The notes below the pieces were generated by a model that did no database searches, had not been told where the DNA came from, and saw only the letters and a program-made list of their open reading frames with translations. 64,000 bases of DNA from Bacillus albus (GTDB taxonomy: Bacteria; Bacillota; Bacilli; Bacillales; Bacillaceae_G): NCBI RefSeq assembly GCF_001884185.1, contig NZ_MAOE01000091.1:1-64000 (forward strand), given 5' to 3'. The position numbers and the translations under genes are program-made. Positions 53,117 to 62,556 of this stretch are shown in pieces (the stretch's first letter is position 1; each line of letters opens with the position of its first letter).

Positions 53117-53320
53117 TTATAGTTTGATTACGTTTTTAGCTTGAGGTCCACGGTTACCGTCTTCGATTTCGAAGCTAACTTTTTGACCTTCTTCTAAAGA
53201 TTTGAAACCGTCAGTTTCGATTGCAGAGAAGTGTACGAATACGTCGTTTTCGCCTGGAACTTCGATGAAACCGAATCCTTTTTCATTGTTAAACCATTTT
53301 ACTTGTCCTGTTACTGCCAT
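53117..53320 (-). CDS. Cold-shock protein (CspA/CspD type)
   Basis: A 67-aa OB-fold RNA chaperone with both ribonucleoprotein motifs: KGFGFIEV (RNP1) and DVFVHFSAI (RNP2), followed by [23 protein letters not shown]. It binds single-stranded RNA and prevents secondary structure at low temperature. ATG at 53320 with TAGGAGGAAA. A long 5' leader precedes it, typical for csp genes. B. cereus has several csp paralogues, so no symbol is given. Confidence 0.95.
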   Translation of the reverse strand: MAVTGQVKWFNNEKGFGFIEVPGENDVFVHFSAIETDGFKSLEEGQKVSFEIEDGNRGPQAKNVIKL

Positions 53321-53523
53321 AATTATTTCCTCCTAAGAAAATACAAATTTTAATTTTTTTAGTTTTCCTATCTAAAAAAAGAATCCACACATTATCAAAT
53401 ACGAAACATAAACTAGTTCTCACATACTTTTTCTCGTTCGTTTTCGGCACTTGATAACATATGGATTGCTTAATTTAACTATTCAACTGACATTATCATA
53501 GCACATTAAAATAAAATGTACAA
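53321..53523 (-). promoter_or_regulatory. Promoter and long 5' leader of the cold-shock gene
   Basis: On the minus strand TTGTAC (53518-53523) - 17 bp - TATGAT (53495-53500) places the transcript start about 168 nt before the ATG. Such leaders act as cold-responsive RNA structures in other csp genes. The rest of the gap up to 53684 shows only the GGGGGG ribosome site of the next gene. Confidence 0.6.
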
Positions 53524-53684
53524 TCTTTTTTGAAAATAACTGACAAATTAAATTGATTGTACATTCGTAAATATTTGATTTTAATACGTGCAGAATTCAC
53601 CATAAAATGAACACACACATTATTTGAATGCGATTACATCCCTTGTTCTGAGGTGTTACAATATAATTATATTGGGGGGATTAT

Positions 53685-54476
53685 ATGTCAAACTACACAA
53701 ACGAAGAAAAGCTTACCGGGGGAAATGTATCAAATGTATATCGTTCTGAAAATACTGTTCGGCGAGAATTAAAGCCTGGCAGTACAAAGGTTCATAAGCT
53801 ATTACAACATTTAGAAAACAAAAGGTTTCATCACGCTCCAAAGTTTTTAGGTGTAGATGAAAAAGATAGAGAGATTTTATCTTTTATTGAAGGAGAAGCC
53901 GGGAATTATCCGTTAAAAGAATATATGCGATCTAATGATGTTTTAAAAGAAATAGCAAAGATGCTTCGCCTTTATCATGATGCGGTAAGTGATTTTCCGT
54001 TATTAAATGACTGGAAGCCGATGGATCGTACTCCTAATGACATTGAGGTTGTATGCCATAACGATTTTGCTATATATAATATTATTTTTAATAATGAAAA
54101 ACCAGTAGGCATTATTGATTTCGATGTTGCTGCTCCTGGTCCGAGAATTTGGGATATCGCTTATACGCTTTATACTTGTGTTCCTTTAAGCAGAATATAT
54201 TATACAGAATCAGGCGAGGCAATTCATTATCAATCAGCACAACATGCTGATCGTATAAAAGAAAGAGTGAAATTGTTTGTTCAGTCCTACGGGAAAAGTA
54301 TGGACGAAGATTACTTAGGAATGGTTTTACTACGATTAGAAGCGTTATGTACATATATGAAAAGAAAAGCGCAAGAAGGCGATGTGAATTTCCAAAGAAT
54401 GATTGATGAGGGACATTTAGAGCATTACGAGAAAGATATAGAGTTTATTCGTGACCATGGAGCTGAGTGGATTTAA
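53685..54476 (+). CDS. Aminoglycoside phosphotransferase (APH)-family kinase
   Basis: A 263-aa protein-kinase-like phosphotransferase. The N-lobe (EKLTGGNVSNVYRSENTVRRE) has a glycine-poor loop. The catalytic loop is VVCHNDFAIYNIIF (His-x-Asp...Asn) and the metal-binding motif IIDFDVAAPGPRIWDIAY. The substrate is unknown: the family covers antibiotics, choline, fructosamine and homoserine. No resistance function should be assumed. It stands alone; ATG at 53685 with GGGGGG upstream. Confidence 0.85.
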   Translation: MSNYTNEEKLTGGNVSNVYRSENTVRRELKPGSTKVHKLLQHLENKRFHHAPKFLGVDEKDREILSFIEGEAGNYPLKEYMRSNDVLKEIAKMLRLYHDAVSDFPLLNDWKPMDRTPNDIEVVCHNDFAIYNIIFNNEKPVGIIDFDVAAPGPRIWDIAYTLYTCVPLSRIYYTESGEAIHYQSAQHADRIKERVKLFVQSYGKSMDEDYLGMVLLRLEALCTYMKRKAQEGDVNFQRMIDEGHLEHYEKDIEFIRDHGAEWI

Positions 54477-54532
54477 TCCTATTGTCTTTTTTGTCGGTAA
54501 GTCGATATCCTTTGTCGAATCGTGCGAAAAAT

Positions 54533-54566
54533 AATAAGGGGCACCCTTCAAAAAGGGGCCCCTTCC
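54533..54566 (-). terminator. Terminator of aceB-aceA
   Basis: On the minus strand AAGGGGCCCC pairs with GGGTGCCCCTT (one bulge), followed by an A/T-rich run. Confidence 0.7.
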
Positions 54567-54568
54567 TT

Positions 54569-55846
54569 TTATTTTGTAAACTGTGCTTCTTCTGTAGATC
54601 CTTTTAATGCTGTCGTTGATGAAGTACCGCCTGTAATAACTTGTGCTACTTCATCAAAATAGCCTGTTCCTACTTCGCGTTGATGACGAGTTGCAGAGTA
54701 GCCGTGTTTTTCTGCTGCGAATTCTGCTTGTTGTAGTTCAGAGTACGCTGCCATGCCGCGCTCTTTATAGCCGCGTGCTAATTCAAACATGCCGTAGTTT
54801 AATGAGTGGAACCCAGCTAGTGTTACGAACTGGAACTTATAACCGTAAGATGCAATTTCTTTTTGGAAGCTTGCAATTGTTTTCTCATCTAGTTTTTGTT
54901 TCCAGTTGAATGAAGGTGAACAGTTGTATGCAAGCAATTTCCCTGGATGTTCTTTATGAATTGCGTCTGCAAATCGTTTTGCATCTTCTAAATTTGGTTC
55001 AGACGTCTCGCACCAAACGAGGTCTGCGTAAGGAGCGTATGCTAAACCACGTGCAATTGCTTGATCAAGACCTGCTTTCGTACGGTAAAATCCTTCTGGA
55101 GTTCTTTCTCCTGTAATAAACGCTTTATCAACTGGATCGATATCGCTCGTAATTAAATCTGCTGCATCCGCATCTGTTCTTGCAACGATAATTGTCGGCA
55201 CTCCCATTACATCTGCCGCAAGACGTGCCGAAATTAAATTACGTACCGCTGTTTGCGTCGGTAGTAATACTTTTCCTCCTAAATGCCCGCATTTTTTCTC
55301 TGAAGATAATTGATCTTCAAAGTGTACACCTGATGCACCTGCTTCAATCATACCTTTCATTAGTTCAAATACGTTTAATTGTCCGCCAAATCCAGCTTCT
55401 GCATCAGCTACAATCGGCACGAAATAATCTGTATCACCGCTTCCTTCCATGTGCTGAATTTGATCCGCACGTTGAAGTGTTTGATTAATTCGTTTTACTA
55501 CAGCAGGTACGCTATTCGCTGGATATAAACTTTGGTCTGGATACATATGTCCAGAAAGGTTCGCATCAGCTGCTACTTGCCATCCACTTAAATAAATTGC
55601 TTTTAGTCCAGCTTTTACTTGTTGCATCGCTTGGTTTCCTGTTAATGCGCCAAGTGCGTTAATGTAATCTTCCGTATGAAGTGATGACCAAAGCTTTTCA
55701 GCACCGCGGCGTGCTAACGTATGTTCAATATCAATTGACCCGCGCAGGCGAATTACATCTTCTGCTGAATATGGACGTGTGATTCCTTTCCAACGCGTAT
55801 CTAGTTCCCAGCTCTCTTGTAATTTCTCGATTCTTTCGTTTTTCAT
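54569..55846 (-). CDS. aceA: Isocitrate lyase
   Basis: First enzyme of the glyoxylate bypass: splits isocitrate to glyoxylate and succinate, allowing growth on acetate or fatty acids. 425 aa from the ATG at 55846, with AAGGGG at 9 bases; the ATG at 55855 abuts that site. The active-site loop [14 protein letters not shown] with catalytic Cys is present, as are [26 protein letters not shown] and [10 protein letters not shown]. Normal length. It follows aceB by 23 bp in one operon. The bypass is absent from B. subtilis but typical of the B. cereus group. Confidence 0.96.
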   Translation of the reverse strand: MKNERIEKLQESWELDTRWKGITRPYSAEDVIRLRGSIDIEHTLARRGAEKLWSSLHTEDYINALGALTGNQAMQQVKAGLKAIYLSGWQVAADANLSGHMYPDQSLYPANSVPAVVKRINQTLQRADQIQHMEGSGDTDYFVPIVADAEAGFGGQLNVFELMKGMIEAGASGVHFEDQLSSEKKCGHLGGKVLLPTQTAVRNLISARLAADVMGVPTIIVARTDADAADLITSDIDPVDKAFITGERTPEGFYRTKAGLDQAIARGLAYAPYADLVWCETSEPNLEDAKRFADAIHKEHPGKLLAYNCSPSFNWKQKLDEKTIASFQKEIASYGYKFQFVTLAGFHSLNYGMFELARGYKERGMAAYSELQQAEFAAEKHGYSATRHQREVGTGYFDEVAQVITGGTSSTTALKGSTEEAQFTK

Positions 55847-55869
55847 TTGTTCCATCCCCTTTTCATTTT

Positions 55870-57459
55870 TTATAAAATTTCATAACCCGGTAATGTTAAA
55901 AATGGTACGAATTCATCATTCCGAACGAGATTTGTAAACAACGTTGTCGCCTCTTGGAATCTCCCTTTCTTAAAGGCTTCTTTACCAATCTCTCTTTCTA
56001 TTTTTGCTAATTCTTCTTCTTTTAACTCTTCCATCAATTCGAGCGTAATATTACGGCCGTCATTTAGCTTTCCACCTTCATGGCGAATCCATTGCCATAC
56101 TTGTGCTCTAGAAATTTCCGCTGTTGCCGCATCTTCCATTAAGTTATAAATTGGCGCTGCTCCCCGTCCGCTTAACCAAGATGCGATATATTGAATGCCT
56201 ACGCTAATATTGAGGCGAAGTCCCTCTTCTGTAATCGTTCCCATTGGTATTTCTAATAAATCCTTTTCTGTAACATGTATTTCTTCACGTTTTCTAAAAA
56301 TTTGATTCGGTGTTTTCATAATGTGATTAAATACTTCCATCGCGACTGGTACAAGTCCCGGGTGGGCAACCCAAGTCCCATCATGACCATCTAAAGCTTC
56401 GCGCTCTTTATCTGCACGCACTTTTTCAAAAGCTGCTTCATTCGCTTCTGGATTATTTTTAATCGGAATTTGTGCTGCCATTCCTCCAATAGCTGGTGCA
56501 TTACGGCGGTGACACGTTTGAATGACTTTCAAAGAATACGCGCGCATAAACGGCGCCGTCATCGTGACTTGCGCTCTATCTGGAAGTAAAAATTCATTAT
56601 GGTTACGAAAACTCTTTAGAAAACTGAAAATATAATCCCATCTTCCGCAATTTAATCCGGCAGAATGATCTTTAAGCTCATACAAAATTTCATCCATTTC
56701 AAATGAAGCGTGAATCGTTTCCAGTAATACCGTTGCTTTAATCGTTCCGTTTGGAATACCGATATATTTTTGAGCAAATACGAAAACGTCATTCCATAAC
56801 CTTGCTTCTAAATGGCTTTCCATTTTCGGTAAGTAAAAGTATGGACCGCTTCCTTTTGCTAGAAGAGCTTTCGCATTATGGAAAAAATAAAGTCCGAAAT
56901 CTACTAAGCTACCAGACATATTCTTCCCTTCAACTTGCATATGTTTTTCTTCTAAATGCCATCCTCTTGGACGCACAATTAATACAGCTGTTTTACGATT
57001 TAAACGATATTCTTTCCCGTTTTCATTTTTATGTGAAATCGTTCCCTGCACAGCATCTCGTAAGTTTATTTGACCTTCAATCGCATTCTCCCAAGTTGGT
57101 GAATTCGAATCTTCAAAATCCGCCATAAAAAGATGTGCTCCTGAATTTAAAGCATTAATAACCATCTTTCTATCTACTGGCCCAGTAATCTCTACGCGGC
57201 GATCCTCTAAATCTTTTGGCAACTTGGCAATTGTCCAATCCGCTTCACGTATGTTCTTTGTTTCTTCTAAAAACTTCGGAAACTCTCCTGCATCAATTCT
57301 CTTTTGTTTCTCCGCACGCTTTTGTAAAAGTTCTATGCGGCGCTCATTGAAATTTTCATGTAGTTTCTTTAAAAAACTAAGCGCCTCAGGTGTCAATATT
57401 TCGTTGTACGCGGGTAACATTTCTCCGGGCAATGTAACCCGTGAAGTTTGCGTCGACAT
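55870..57459 (-). CDS. aceB: Malate synthase A
   Basis: Second enzyme of the glyoxylate bypass: condenses glyoxylate and acetyl-CoA to malate. 529 aa, A-type. Marks: [21 protein letters not shown] (acidic metal site), [11 protein letters not shown] with the catalytic Arg, [13 protein letters not shown], and the C-terminal [12 protein letters not shown]. The ATG at 57459 has AAGAAGGGGA. First gene of aceB-aceA; the sequence before it holds a palindrome and A/T-rich promoter region. No glcB-type inserted domain is present. Confidence 0.96.
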   Translation of the reverse strand: MSTQTSRVTLPGEMLPAYNEILTPEALSFLKKLHENFNERRIELLQKRAEKQKRIDAGEFPKFLEETKNIREADWTIAKLPKDLEDRRVEITGPVDRKMVINALNSGAHLFMADFEDSNSPTWENAIEGQINLRDAVQGTISHKNENGKEYRLNRKTAVLIVRPRGWHLEEKHMQVEGKNMSGSLVDFGLYFFHNAKALLAKGSGPYFYLPKMESHLEARLWNDVFVFAQKYIGIPNGTIKATVLLETIHASFEMDEILYELKDHSAGLNCGRWDYIFSFLKSFRNHNEFLLPDRAQVTMTAPFMRAYSLKVIQTCHRRNAPAIGGMAAQIPIKNNPEANEAAFEKVRADKEREALDGHDGTWVAHPGLVPVAMEVFNHIMKTPNQIFRKREEIHVTEKDLLEIPMGTITEEGLRLNISVGIQYIASWLSGRGAAPIYNLMEDAATAEISRAQVWQWIRHEGGKLNDGRNITLELMEELKEEELAKIEREIGKEAFKKGRFQEATTLFTNLVRNDEFVPFLTLPGYEIL

Positions 57460-57479
57460 ATTAGCATCCCCTTCTTAAA

Positions 57480-57528
57480 CTGTTTTATAACAGATTTGAT
57501 TTTATGTTTTATATTATATAACAAATCT
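57480..57528 (-). promoter_or_regulatory. Palindromes in front of aceB, candidate operator
   Basis: The dyad CTGTT-TTAT-AACAG (57480-57493) lies 21 bp before the aceB ATG, and a wider dyad AGATTTG/CAAATCT (57492-57498 with 57522-57528) encloses a TATAAT-rich stretch. The likely promoter lies between, so a repressor could block it. The regulator is unknown. Confidence 0.4.
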
Positions 57529-57604
57529 TCAGAAAAGGAAGTTTTTTTTGAAAATTCATTTCTTTTTTTTTCAAAATGCGTTTCTTTCGCGCTTTACTTC
57601 ATAC

Positions 57605-57643
57605 AAAAAAGACCATTGTTATATAACAACGGTCTTTTTTGTA
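57605..57643 (-). terminator. Terminator of the first SLH gene
   Basis: AAAAAAGACCATTGTTATATAACAACGGTCTTTTTT: long stem with one G-U type mismatch, U-runs on both strands. Confidence 0.9.
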
Positions 57644-57651
57644 TTACTTTA

Positions 57652-58308
57652 TTACTGTTCAGGATTGTGCAGCATTGCTTTATATAAAAACTGTGCATAC
57701 TGTTCTCTTTTCACTTTCATAGACGGACCAAATTTATTATCTCCGATTCCTGCTGTAATGCCATTTGTTTGTATGGCACTAATTGCATTATTTGCCCATG
57801 AATTTGCTGAAACATCGTTAAACGTATGAGATCCCTTTGCTTGTAAATCAAAAGTATTCGTAAGAACTTGCGCCATTTCCGCACGAGTTAACGTTGCTTT
57901 CGGTCTAAAGTTTCCATGCTCGTCTCCCATAAAAATTTCTAGTTCCGTTAAAGCTAATATCTCTTCAATAAAGTTTGTTGAGTTTTCATCGATATCCCCA
58001 TATGGGTTTTCATATTCATCTTGTTCTTCTATATCAAATACACGATAAATTAAAGCTGCAACTTGCTCACGTGTAACGTCATCTCCAAAACCGAATATCC
58101 CATTTCCATATCCAAAAATAATTTCGCTTTCCGCTAAATTATGAATTGCCTCTTCTGACCAATGTCCTTTTGGTACATCTTTAAATACAATTGGATTTGT
58201 ATTTTGTAGCGGTGCACTTTCCGCCTTTACATTGTTACTCTCTGCTGAGAACAACACCCCACCCATAATTGTTAATGCCGTAGCTGTTTTTAATAATTTT
58301 TTGCTCAT
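57652..58308 (-). CDS. SLH-domain protein 1 (three SLH repeats only)
   Basis: A 218-aa exported protein: a signal peptide ending near VKAES, then three S-layer homology repeats starting FKDVPKGHWSEEAIHNL, YGDIDENSTNFIEEIL and FNDVSANSWANNAIS. Each has a TREQVA/TRAEMA/KREQYA motif of the wall-anchoring type, which binds pyruvylated secondary cell-wall polysaccharide. No other domain is present, so it may act as a wall-bound cap or partner. ATG at 58308 with GGGGAG. Close paralogue of the neighbouring SLH protein; each has its own terminator. Confidence 0.9.
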   Translation of the reverse strand: MSKKLLKTATALTIMGGVLFSAESNNVKAESAPLQNTNPIVFKDVPKGHWSEEAIHNLAESEIIFGYGNGIFGFGDDVTREQVAALIYRVFDIEEQDEYENPYGDIDENSTNFIEEILALTELEIFMGDEHGNFRPKATLTRAEMAQVLTNTFDLQAKGSHTFNDVSANSWANNAISAIQTNGITAGIGDNKFGPSMKVKREQYAQFLYKAMLHNPEQ

Positions 58309-58502
58309 CAAATTATCTCCCCAATATGTATATATTTTTTAAAATATACATAACAAATGGTATAGTGACAATAGATTTTTCAACACATTTCGTGACGTTT
58401 TTATGAATCATATTACACATCGTGTCTTTTTTACGGGGTTGATTATAAAGCTCATGTAAAAAATAAAAATACATAAACATGAATAATAATTCTCCATTAC
58501 AC

Positions 58503-58540
58503 AAACAAAAAACACAAATAATTTATTTGTGTTTTTTGTT
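58503..58540 (-). terminator. Terminator of the second SLH gene
   Basis: Stem AAAAAACACAAATAA/TTATTTGTGTTTTTT next to the stop on the minus strand. Confidence 0.88.
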
Positions 58541-58545
58541 TTACT

Positions 58546-59202
58546 CTATTTCCAATCCTCTTTCAAATGATAATTAATAATCGCATTGTTTATAAACTGA
58601 GCATATTGTTCTCTCGGTACAGGGCGATTTAATTCATACATCCCTTTTCCAGTCCCTGTCACAACTTGATTAGATTTCAGTGCACTAATTGCCTCTTCTG
58701 CCCAATGTCCTTTTGGTACATCTTTAAATGTATGCTTTTGTTTTGCTTCAAAAGTATATGCCTTTTGAATTACTACTGCCATTTCAGCTCGAGTAATTGG
58801 TGCTTTCGGTCTAAAGTTTCCGTTTGCATCACCTTTAAAAACGCCACGTTTTGTTAACGCTAAAATTTCCTTTTGGAAATCAGTTGAACTGCCGGAAATA
58901 TCTTTGTATGGATTCGCTATTGCCCCTTCGTCTTTCATTTCAAGTGTTTTGTAAATAACTCCAGCCACTTGTTCACGTGTTGTAAGGTCTCCAACACCAT
59001 ACTTTCCGTTTCCGTATCCAACTATTATTTTATTATAAGCTAAATCTAAAATAGCATCATATGCCCAAAATCCGTATGGAACATCATCAAATACGATCAT
59101 TTCCGGATATTCTTCCGCTTTTACAGGCGCCACATTCGTTCCTGCAAATATACCGCCTACCATTGTCGCAATCATCATTACACCCAATATTTTTTTCTTC
59201 AT
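58546..59202 (-). CDS. SLH-domain protein 2 (three SLH repeats only)
   Basis: A 218-aa exported protein with a signal peptide (KKKILGVMMIATMVGGIFAG, cleavage near VKAEE) and three SLH repeats: FDDVPYGFWAYDAIL, YKDISGSSTDFQKEIL and FKDVPKGHWAEEAIS, with TREQVA, TRAEMA and PREQYA motifs. Same length and layout as SLH protein 1, so the pair arose by tandem duplication. The order of repeats is kept (the second always has the short SSTDF/NSTNF variant). ATG at 59202 with AGGGAGAGAGG. Confidence 0.9.
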   Translation of the reverse strand: MKKKILGVMMIATMVGGIFAGTNVAPVKAEEYPEMIVFDDVPYGFWAYDAILDLAYNKIIVGYGNGKYGVGDLTTREQVAGVIYKTLEMKDEGAIANPYKDISGSSTDFQKEILALTKRGVFKGDANGNFRPKAPITRAEMAVVIQKAYTFEAKQKHTFKDVPKGHWAEEAISALKSNQVVTGTGKGMYELNRPVPREQYAQFINNAIINYHLKEDWK

Positions 59203-59507
59203 TGTCCTCTCTCCCTATTTCTATTTTATGTTAAATAGAAAAATAATAGATCACACAAAGTTATCCATACTACATATGAAGTATCTTCAAATAAAATGAA
59301 CTTCATTATTTCAGGAGTATTAATTTGTTGGTGAATGTAAGATAAAATGCACATCTTCTAGAAGAAACATTTCGACTACCTTTCTGCTTTATACCTCCTT
59401 CTTTCTTATTTCAAAAAGGAAGCTGTCACATCTAAGGTGCTATATATTAAAAATTCTACAATCTCTTTGTGAACTCCTTTACATTTTTAAATTTCACTTT
59501 ATTGACA
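59203..59507. other. Gap with no gene found
   Basis: About 305 A/T-rich bases between the SLH gene and the EamA terminator. It must hold the SLH promoter, but I could not fix it. A minus-strand GGAGG near 59394 precedes only a 16-codon frame, which I do not accept. Confidence 0.4.
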
Positions 59508-59545
59508 CAAAAAGACGCAAATATTATATATTTGCGTCTTTTCAA
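59508..59545 (-). terminator. Terminator of the EamA gene
   Basis: Stem AAAAGACGCAAATAT/ATATTTGCGTCTTTT just after the stop. Confidence 0.92.
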
Positions 59546-59561
59546 TATCGTTTGATCCGAA

Positions 59562-60464
59562 TTATAAAGTAGCACTTTCCTTCATCGATAATTCATTTCC
59601 TGTTCCCTTGCGAAAAGTAAATGCCATTCCTACAAATATAAGAACAATCCCTACTACTTGCATACTAGTCGGTCTAAAGCCGGTGAAGACTGTATCTAAT
59701 AATATTGCAACCGCAGGATCTAAAAACACTAATACAGAAATTAATCTCGTCGATAAACCTCTTAAACTGTCAAAAAATAAGTAATATACAAATCCCGTAT
59801 GTATAAGTCCTGTTGCTGTGATCATCATCCAGTTCATCTCTGTTAACCCTTGAAACTTTCCAAAGTCTACGAATGGTAGTAATAAAAATATACCTAAAAA
59901 TGTTTGTAAAAATGTCATCGCATATGCACTCGTATGCTGAATTCCTTTTCCTAATAAAGTGGTAAAAGCATAAAATAAGGCTGCAAGAAGTGCCCATACC
60001 ATTCCAGATGACATTAATTTCTCTAACGACATACTACCGTCTACTCCAGCGACTAAAACTGTACCGATAAAACAAATGACAATGGACATAACCGCAAATA
60101 CTGTAAGTCTCTCTTTAAATACAATACTACCAATCATTAATACGATAATGGGTGCAAGATGGTAAACTGAAATCGCAATTGTAATTGACATAGCTTCGAA
60201 CGCTTTAAATAGAAATACCCAGTTAAAAACGAGAAATACACCGCATGCTAATATTTGCATTACTTCTTTTTTATTCCATTCCTCACTTTTATACTGTCCT
60301 GTTACGAGCCAACATAATGCTAAAAATATAGTCGCACAAATGCAACGAACGAATACTAATTCAAAAGACGGTAAACCTGTTTGAGTAGAAAAAAATCCAA
60401 TTGATCCAAAAATAGACATCGAAAGGATCATTTTTATAGCCGGCATTGATTTTTTATTGAACAC
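59562..60464 (-). CDS. EamA (DMT)-family transporter
   Basis: A 300-aa protein with ten predicted helices in two EamA repeats (first about 10-135, second about 150-290), joined by GVDGSMSLEK. Members export amino acids, nucleotides or other metabolites; the substrate cannot be read here. Short polar C-terminus. ATG at 60464 with AGGAGAAAAAGG. Monocistronic. Confidence 0.9.
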   Translation of the reverse strand: MFNKKSMPAIKMILSMSIFGSIGFFSTQTGLPSFELVFVRCICATIFLALCWLVTGQYKSEEWNKKEVMQILACGVFLVFNWVFLFKAFEAMSITIAISVYHLAPIIVLMIGSIVFKERLTVFAVMSIVICFIGTVLVAGVDGSMSLEKLMSSGMVWALLAALFYAFTTLLGKGIQHTSAYAMTFLQTFLGIFLLLPFVDFGKFQGLTEMNWMMITATGLIHTGFVYYLFFDSLRGLSTRLISVLVFLDPAVAILLDTVFTGFRPTSMQVVGIVLIFVGMAFTFRKGTGNELSMKESATL

Positions 60465-60594
60465 CCTTTTTCTCCTCCTATAAACTATCTTTTACAAATG
60501 AAAAATATCCAAAACATTACGTATTATTATATATTACAATCGGAAAATTGTAAAAAATTAGAATATATTAAGTGATAGCTGCACAAAATTCCCA

Positions 60595-60635
60595 TAAAAA
60601 AAATCATCCTTTTTTACATAGGATGATCTTTTTAT
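60595..60635 (-). terminator. Terminator of the chemoreceptor gene
   Basis: Stem AAATCATCCT/AGGATGATCTT with flanking runs, loop TTTTTACAT. Confidence 0.88.
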
Positions 60636-60677
60636 TCATTGAGAGGAATTTCTCTATATTAAAACTTAAATATACTA

Positions 60678-62405
60678 CTACTTTTGAAGTTTAAATTGGG
60701 CAACTATTTGTTTTAATCCTCCTGCTGCATTATGCATCTGTTCAATTGAAACCGAGATCTCTTGAACAGATTTTTCTTGCTGTTGAATAGACTCTTTTAC
60801 CCTATCAGTTCGGTCAGATGATCTTTGGGAAATTTGAGCCATGTCTTCTGCAGAAGCCGAAATCTCTTCACTACTCGCTGCAATTTCATCTGTAGACATA
60901 GATACCGTTTGAATTTGCTCCGATACTTGCTGTACTTTTTCTGTAATTTTTCCAAATACTTTTTCCGTATGCATTACTACTTGTGTACCTGCCTGTACCT
61001 CATTATCTACTTTCCCCATCATATGTACCGTATGGTTCGTTGTTCCCATAACTTGAGTAATAAGCTTCTCAATTTGTTTTGCAGAATTACCAGATTGTTC
61101 CGCTAATTTCCGCACTTCATCTGCCACAATTGCAAACCCTCTACCACTTTCCCCAGCACGGGCAGCCTCAATTGCGGCATTTAATGCTAATAAGTTAATC
61201 TGAGAGGCAATAGCTTGCATAACATCAATGATTTCGACAATTTCTTCTGATTGTTCTTTCATAGTCTCTACTTGTTTAACACCGCTATGTACTGAATTTT
61301 GGATTATATCCATCTGTTGAATCATTTGTTTCATTAACTTATTACCACTCTTCGCGTCTAATGCCGACTGAGCAGACAATTCATTTACAGATGATGATGT
61401 ATTCACTATACTCTGCATTCCTTGTGTCAACTCTTCCATCGCACCCGCAGTTTGTTCCATTGCTTGCATTTGGCTCTCTGCACCATTTGCAACTTCTTCA
61501 ATATCCATCGTTATTTTCTTAGCCGCACTGCTAGATACTTCTGATGCAGATACCACTCCATCTGCATGTTGGAATAAAAGCTGAATATTATTCTCTACTT
61601 CTTTCATATTTGTTCTTAACCCTGTAATCATTTCATTAAAATCACTTACTAATACACCTAATTCATCCTTAGCATTATACTCACCATGTACAGTTAAATC
61701 CCCTTCTTTTGCTCTTTCCATCATACGACTAACCGTTTGTAAAGGAGCAACTATAAGCCTGCTAATAATATAACTTACTATACATATAACGATTGTAGTA
61801 ACTACTACAAGAACGATAAAAGTAATAACGGACCGATCTATCATTTTTTGAGAATCTTTAAATACTTGATCAGCTAAGTTTGAAACATACGATTCTAGAT
61901 CCACTGCATAACTAGCTAACTCTATTCCCTTAGGTTTTAATTCCTTCTGAAATTCGTTTACCATTTGTGGCTCGTTTGTTGCCTTCGCCTTTTCAAACAA
62001 TTTTTTATATGTATCTATATAACTTGGCAAAGATTTCTTCATCTTCTGAAACAGTTCATCCTCTTGCTTACTTAAATTAAAGCCATCATCATATTCTTTT
62101 AATAAAGAATCATATTTTTTAAGATCCTTTTCGATATTATCAATTATCCCCTCTTTATTTATCCCTTCATTTTGTGATGCCGTAATTAATTCTAATAAGT
62201 TATATTCTAGTGAATTTTGTGTACGAAGCATTCCTTCTAATAAAATTGCAGAATATTGATAATCATCTACTACAACCTCTGTATCGTGCTTAATCTTATT
62301 AATAGAATTAATTGCTACACAGCTCATAATTACCATACCTAAAATTGCTAATGAAATAAGCGATAATAATTTATATTTCACTTTTAAATTTTGTAAAAAA
62401 TACAT
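60678..62405 (-). CDS. Methyl-accepting chemotaxis protein
   Basis: A 575-aa transmembrane chemoreceptor. First membrane helix about 13-34. An external helical-bundle sensor (4HB-type, about 35-190) with [14 protein letters not shown] and similar heptads follows, then a second helix ([21 protein letters not shown]), a HAMP domain (about 215-268) and the long signalling coiled coil. The highly conserved tip is [35 protein letters not shown]. The QQ/EE sites around the two methylation helices are present. Ligand unknown. Monocistronic. Confidence 0.94.
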   Translation of the reverse strand: MYFLQNLKVKYKLLSLISLAILGMVIMSCVAINSINKIKHDTEVVVDDYQYSAILLEGMLRTQNSLEYNLLELITASQNEGINKEGIIDNIEKDLKKYDSLLKEYDDGFNLSKQEDELFQKMKKSLPSYIDTYKKLFEKAKATNEPQMVNEFQKELKPKGIELASYAVDLESYVSNLADQVFKDSQKMIDRSVITFIVLVVVTTIVICIVSYIISRLIVAPLQTVSRMMERAKEGDLTVHGEYNAKDELGVLVSDFNEMITGLRTNMKEVENNIQLLFQHADGVVSASEVSSSAAKKITMDIEEVANGAESQMQAMEQTAGAMEELTQGMQSIVNTSSSVNELSAQSALDAKSGNKLMKQMIQQMDIIQNSVHSGVKQVETMKEQSEEIVEIIDVMQAIASQINLLALNAAIEAARAGESGRGFAIVADEVRKLAEQSGNSAKQIEKLITQVMGTTNHTVHMMGKVDNEVQAGTQVVMHTEKVFGKITEKVQQVSEQIQTVSMSTDEIAASSEEISASAEDMAQISQRSSDRTDRVKESIQQQEKSVQEISVSIEQMHNAAGGLKQIVAQFKLQK

Positions 62406-62518
62406 ATTTCCACCTTTATTCCTTTATATATAGATTTTTAAAATTTTATAGCTTATTATTTACAAAATCACAATAAAAAGCAATGATAAATATTCCCAAT
62501 ATCGAACTTATATCTATA

Positions 62519-62556
62519 TAAAAAAAGAAGTAGCATAATAGCTACTTCTTTTTGCT
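62519..62556 (-). terminator. Terminator overlapping the M48 protease gene end
   Basis: Stem AAAAAGAAGTAGC/GCTACTTCTTTTT, whose right arm includes the stop codon and last codons. Confidence 0.88.

Noticed and set aside
53685-54476. Aminoglycoside-resistance gene
   Set aside because: Only the general APH-family motifs are present; the family includes many metabolic kinases and nothing here points to antibiotics.
59330-59400. GGAGG followed by a 16-codon frame on the minus strand after the EamA/SLH gap
   Set aside because: Spacing from GGAGG to the ATG is about 23 bases, the frame is very short and there is no terminator; most likely chance.
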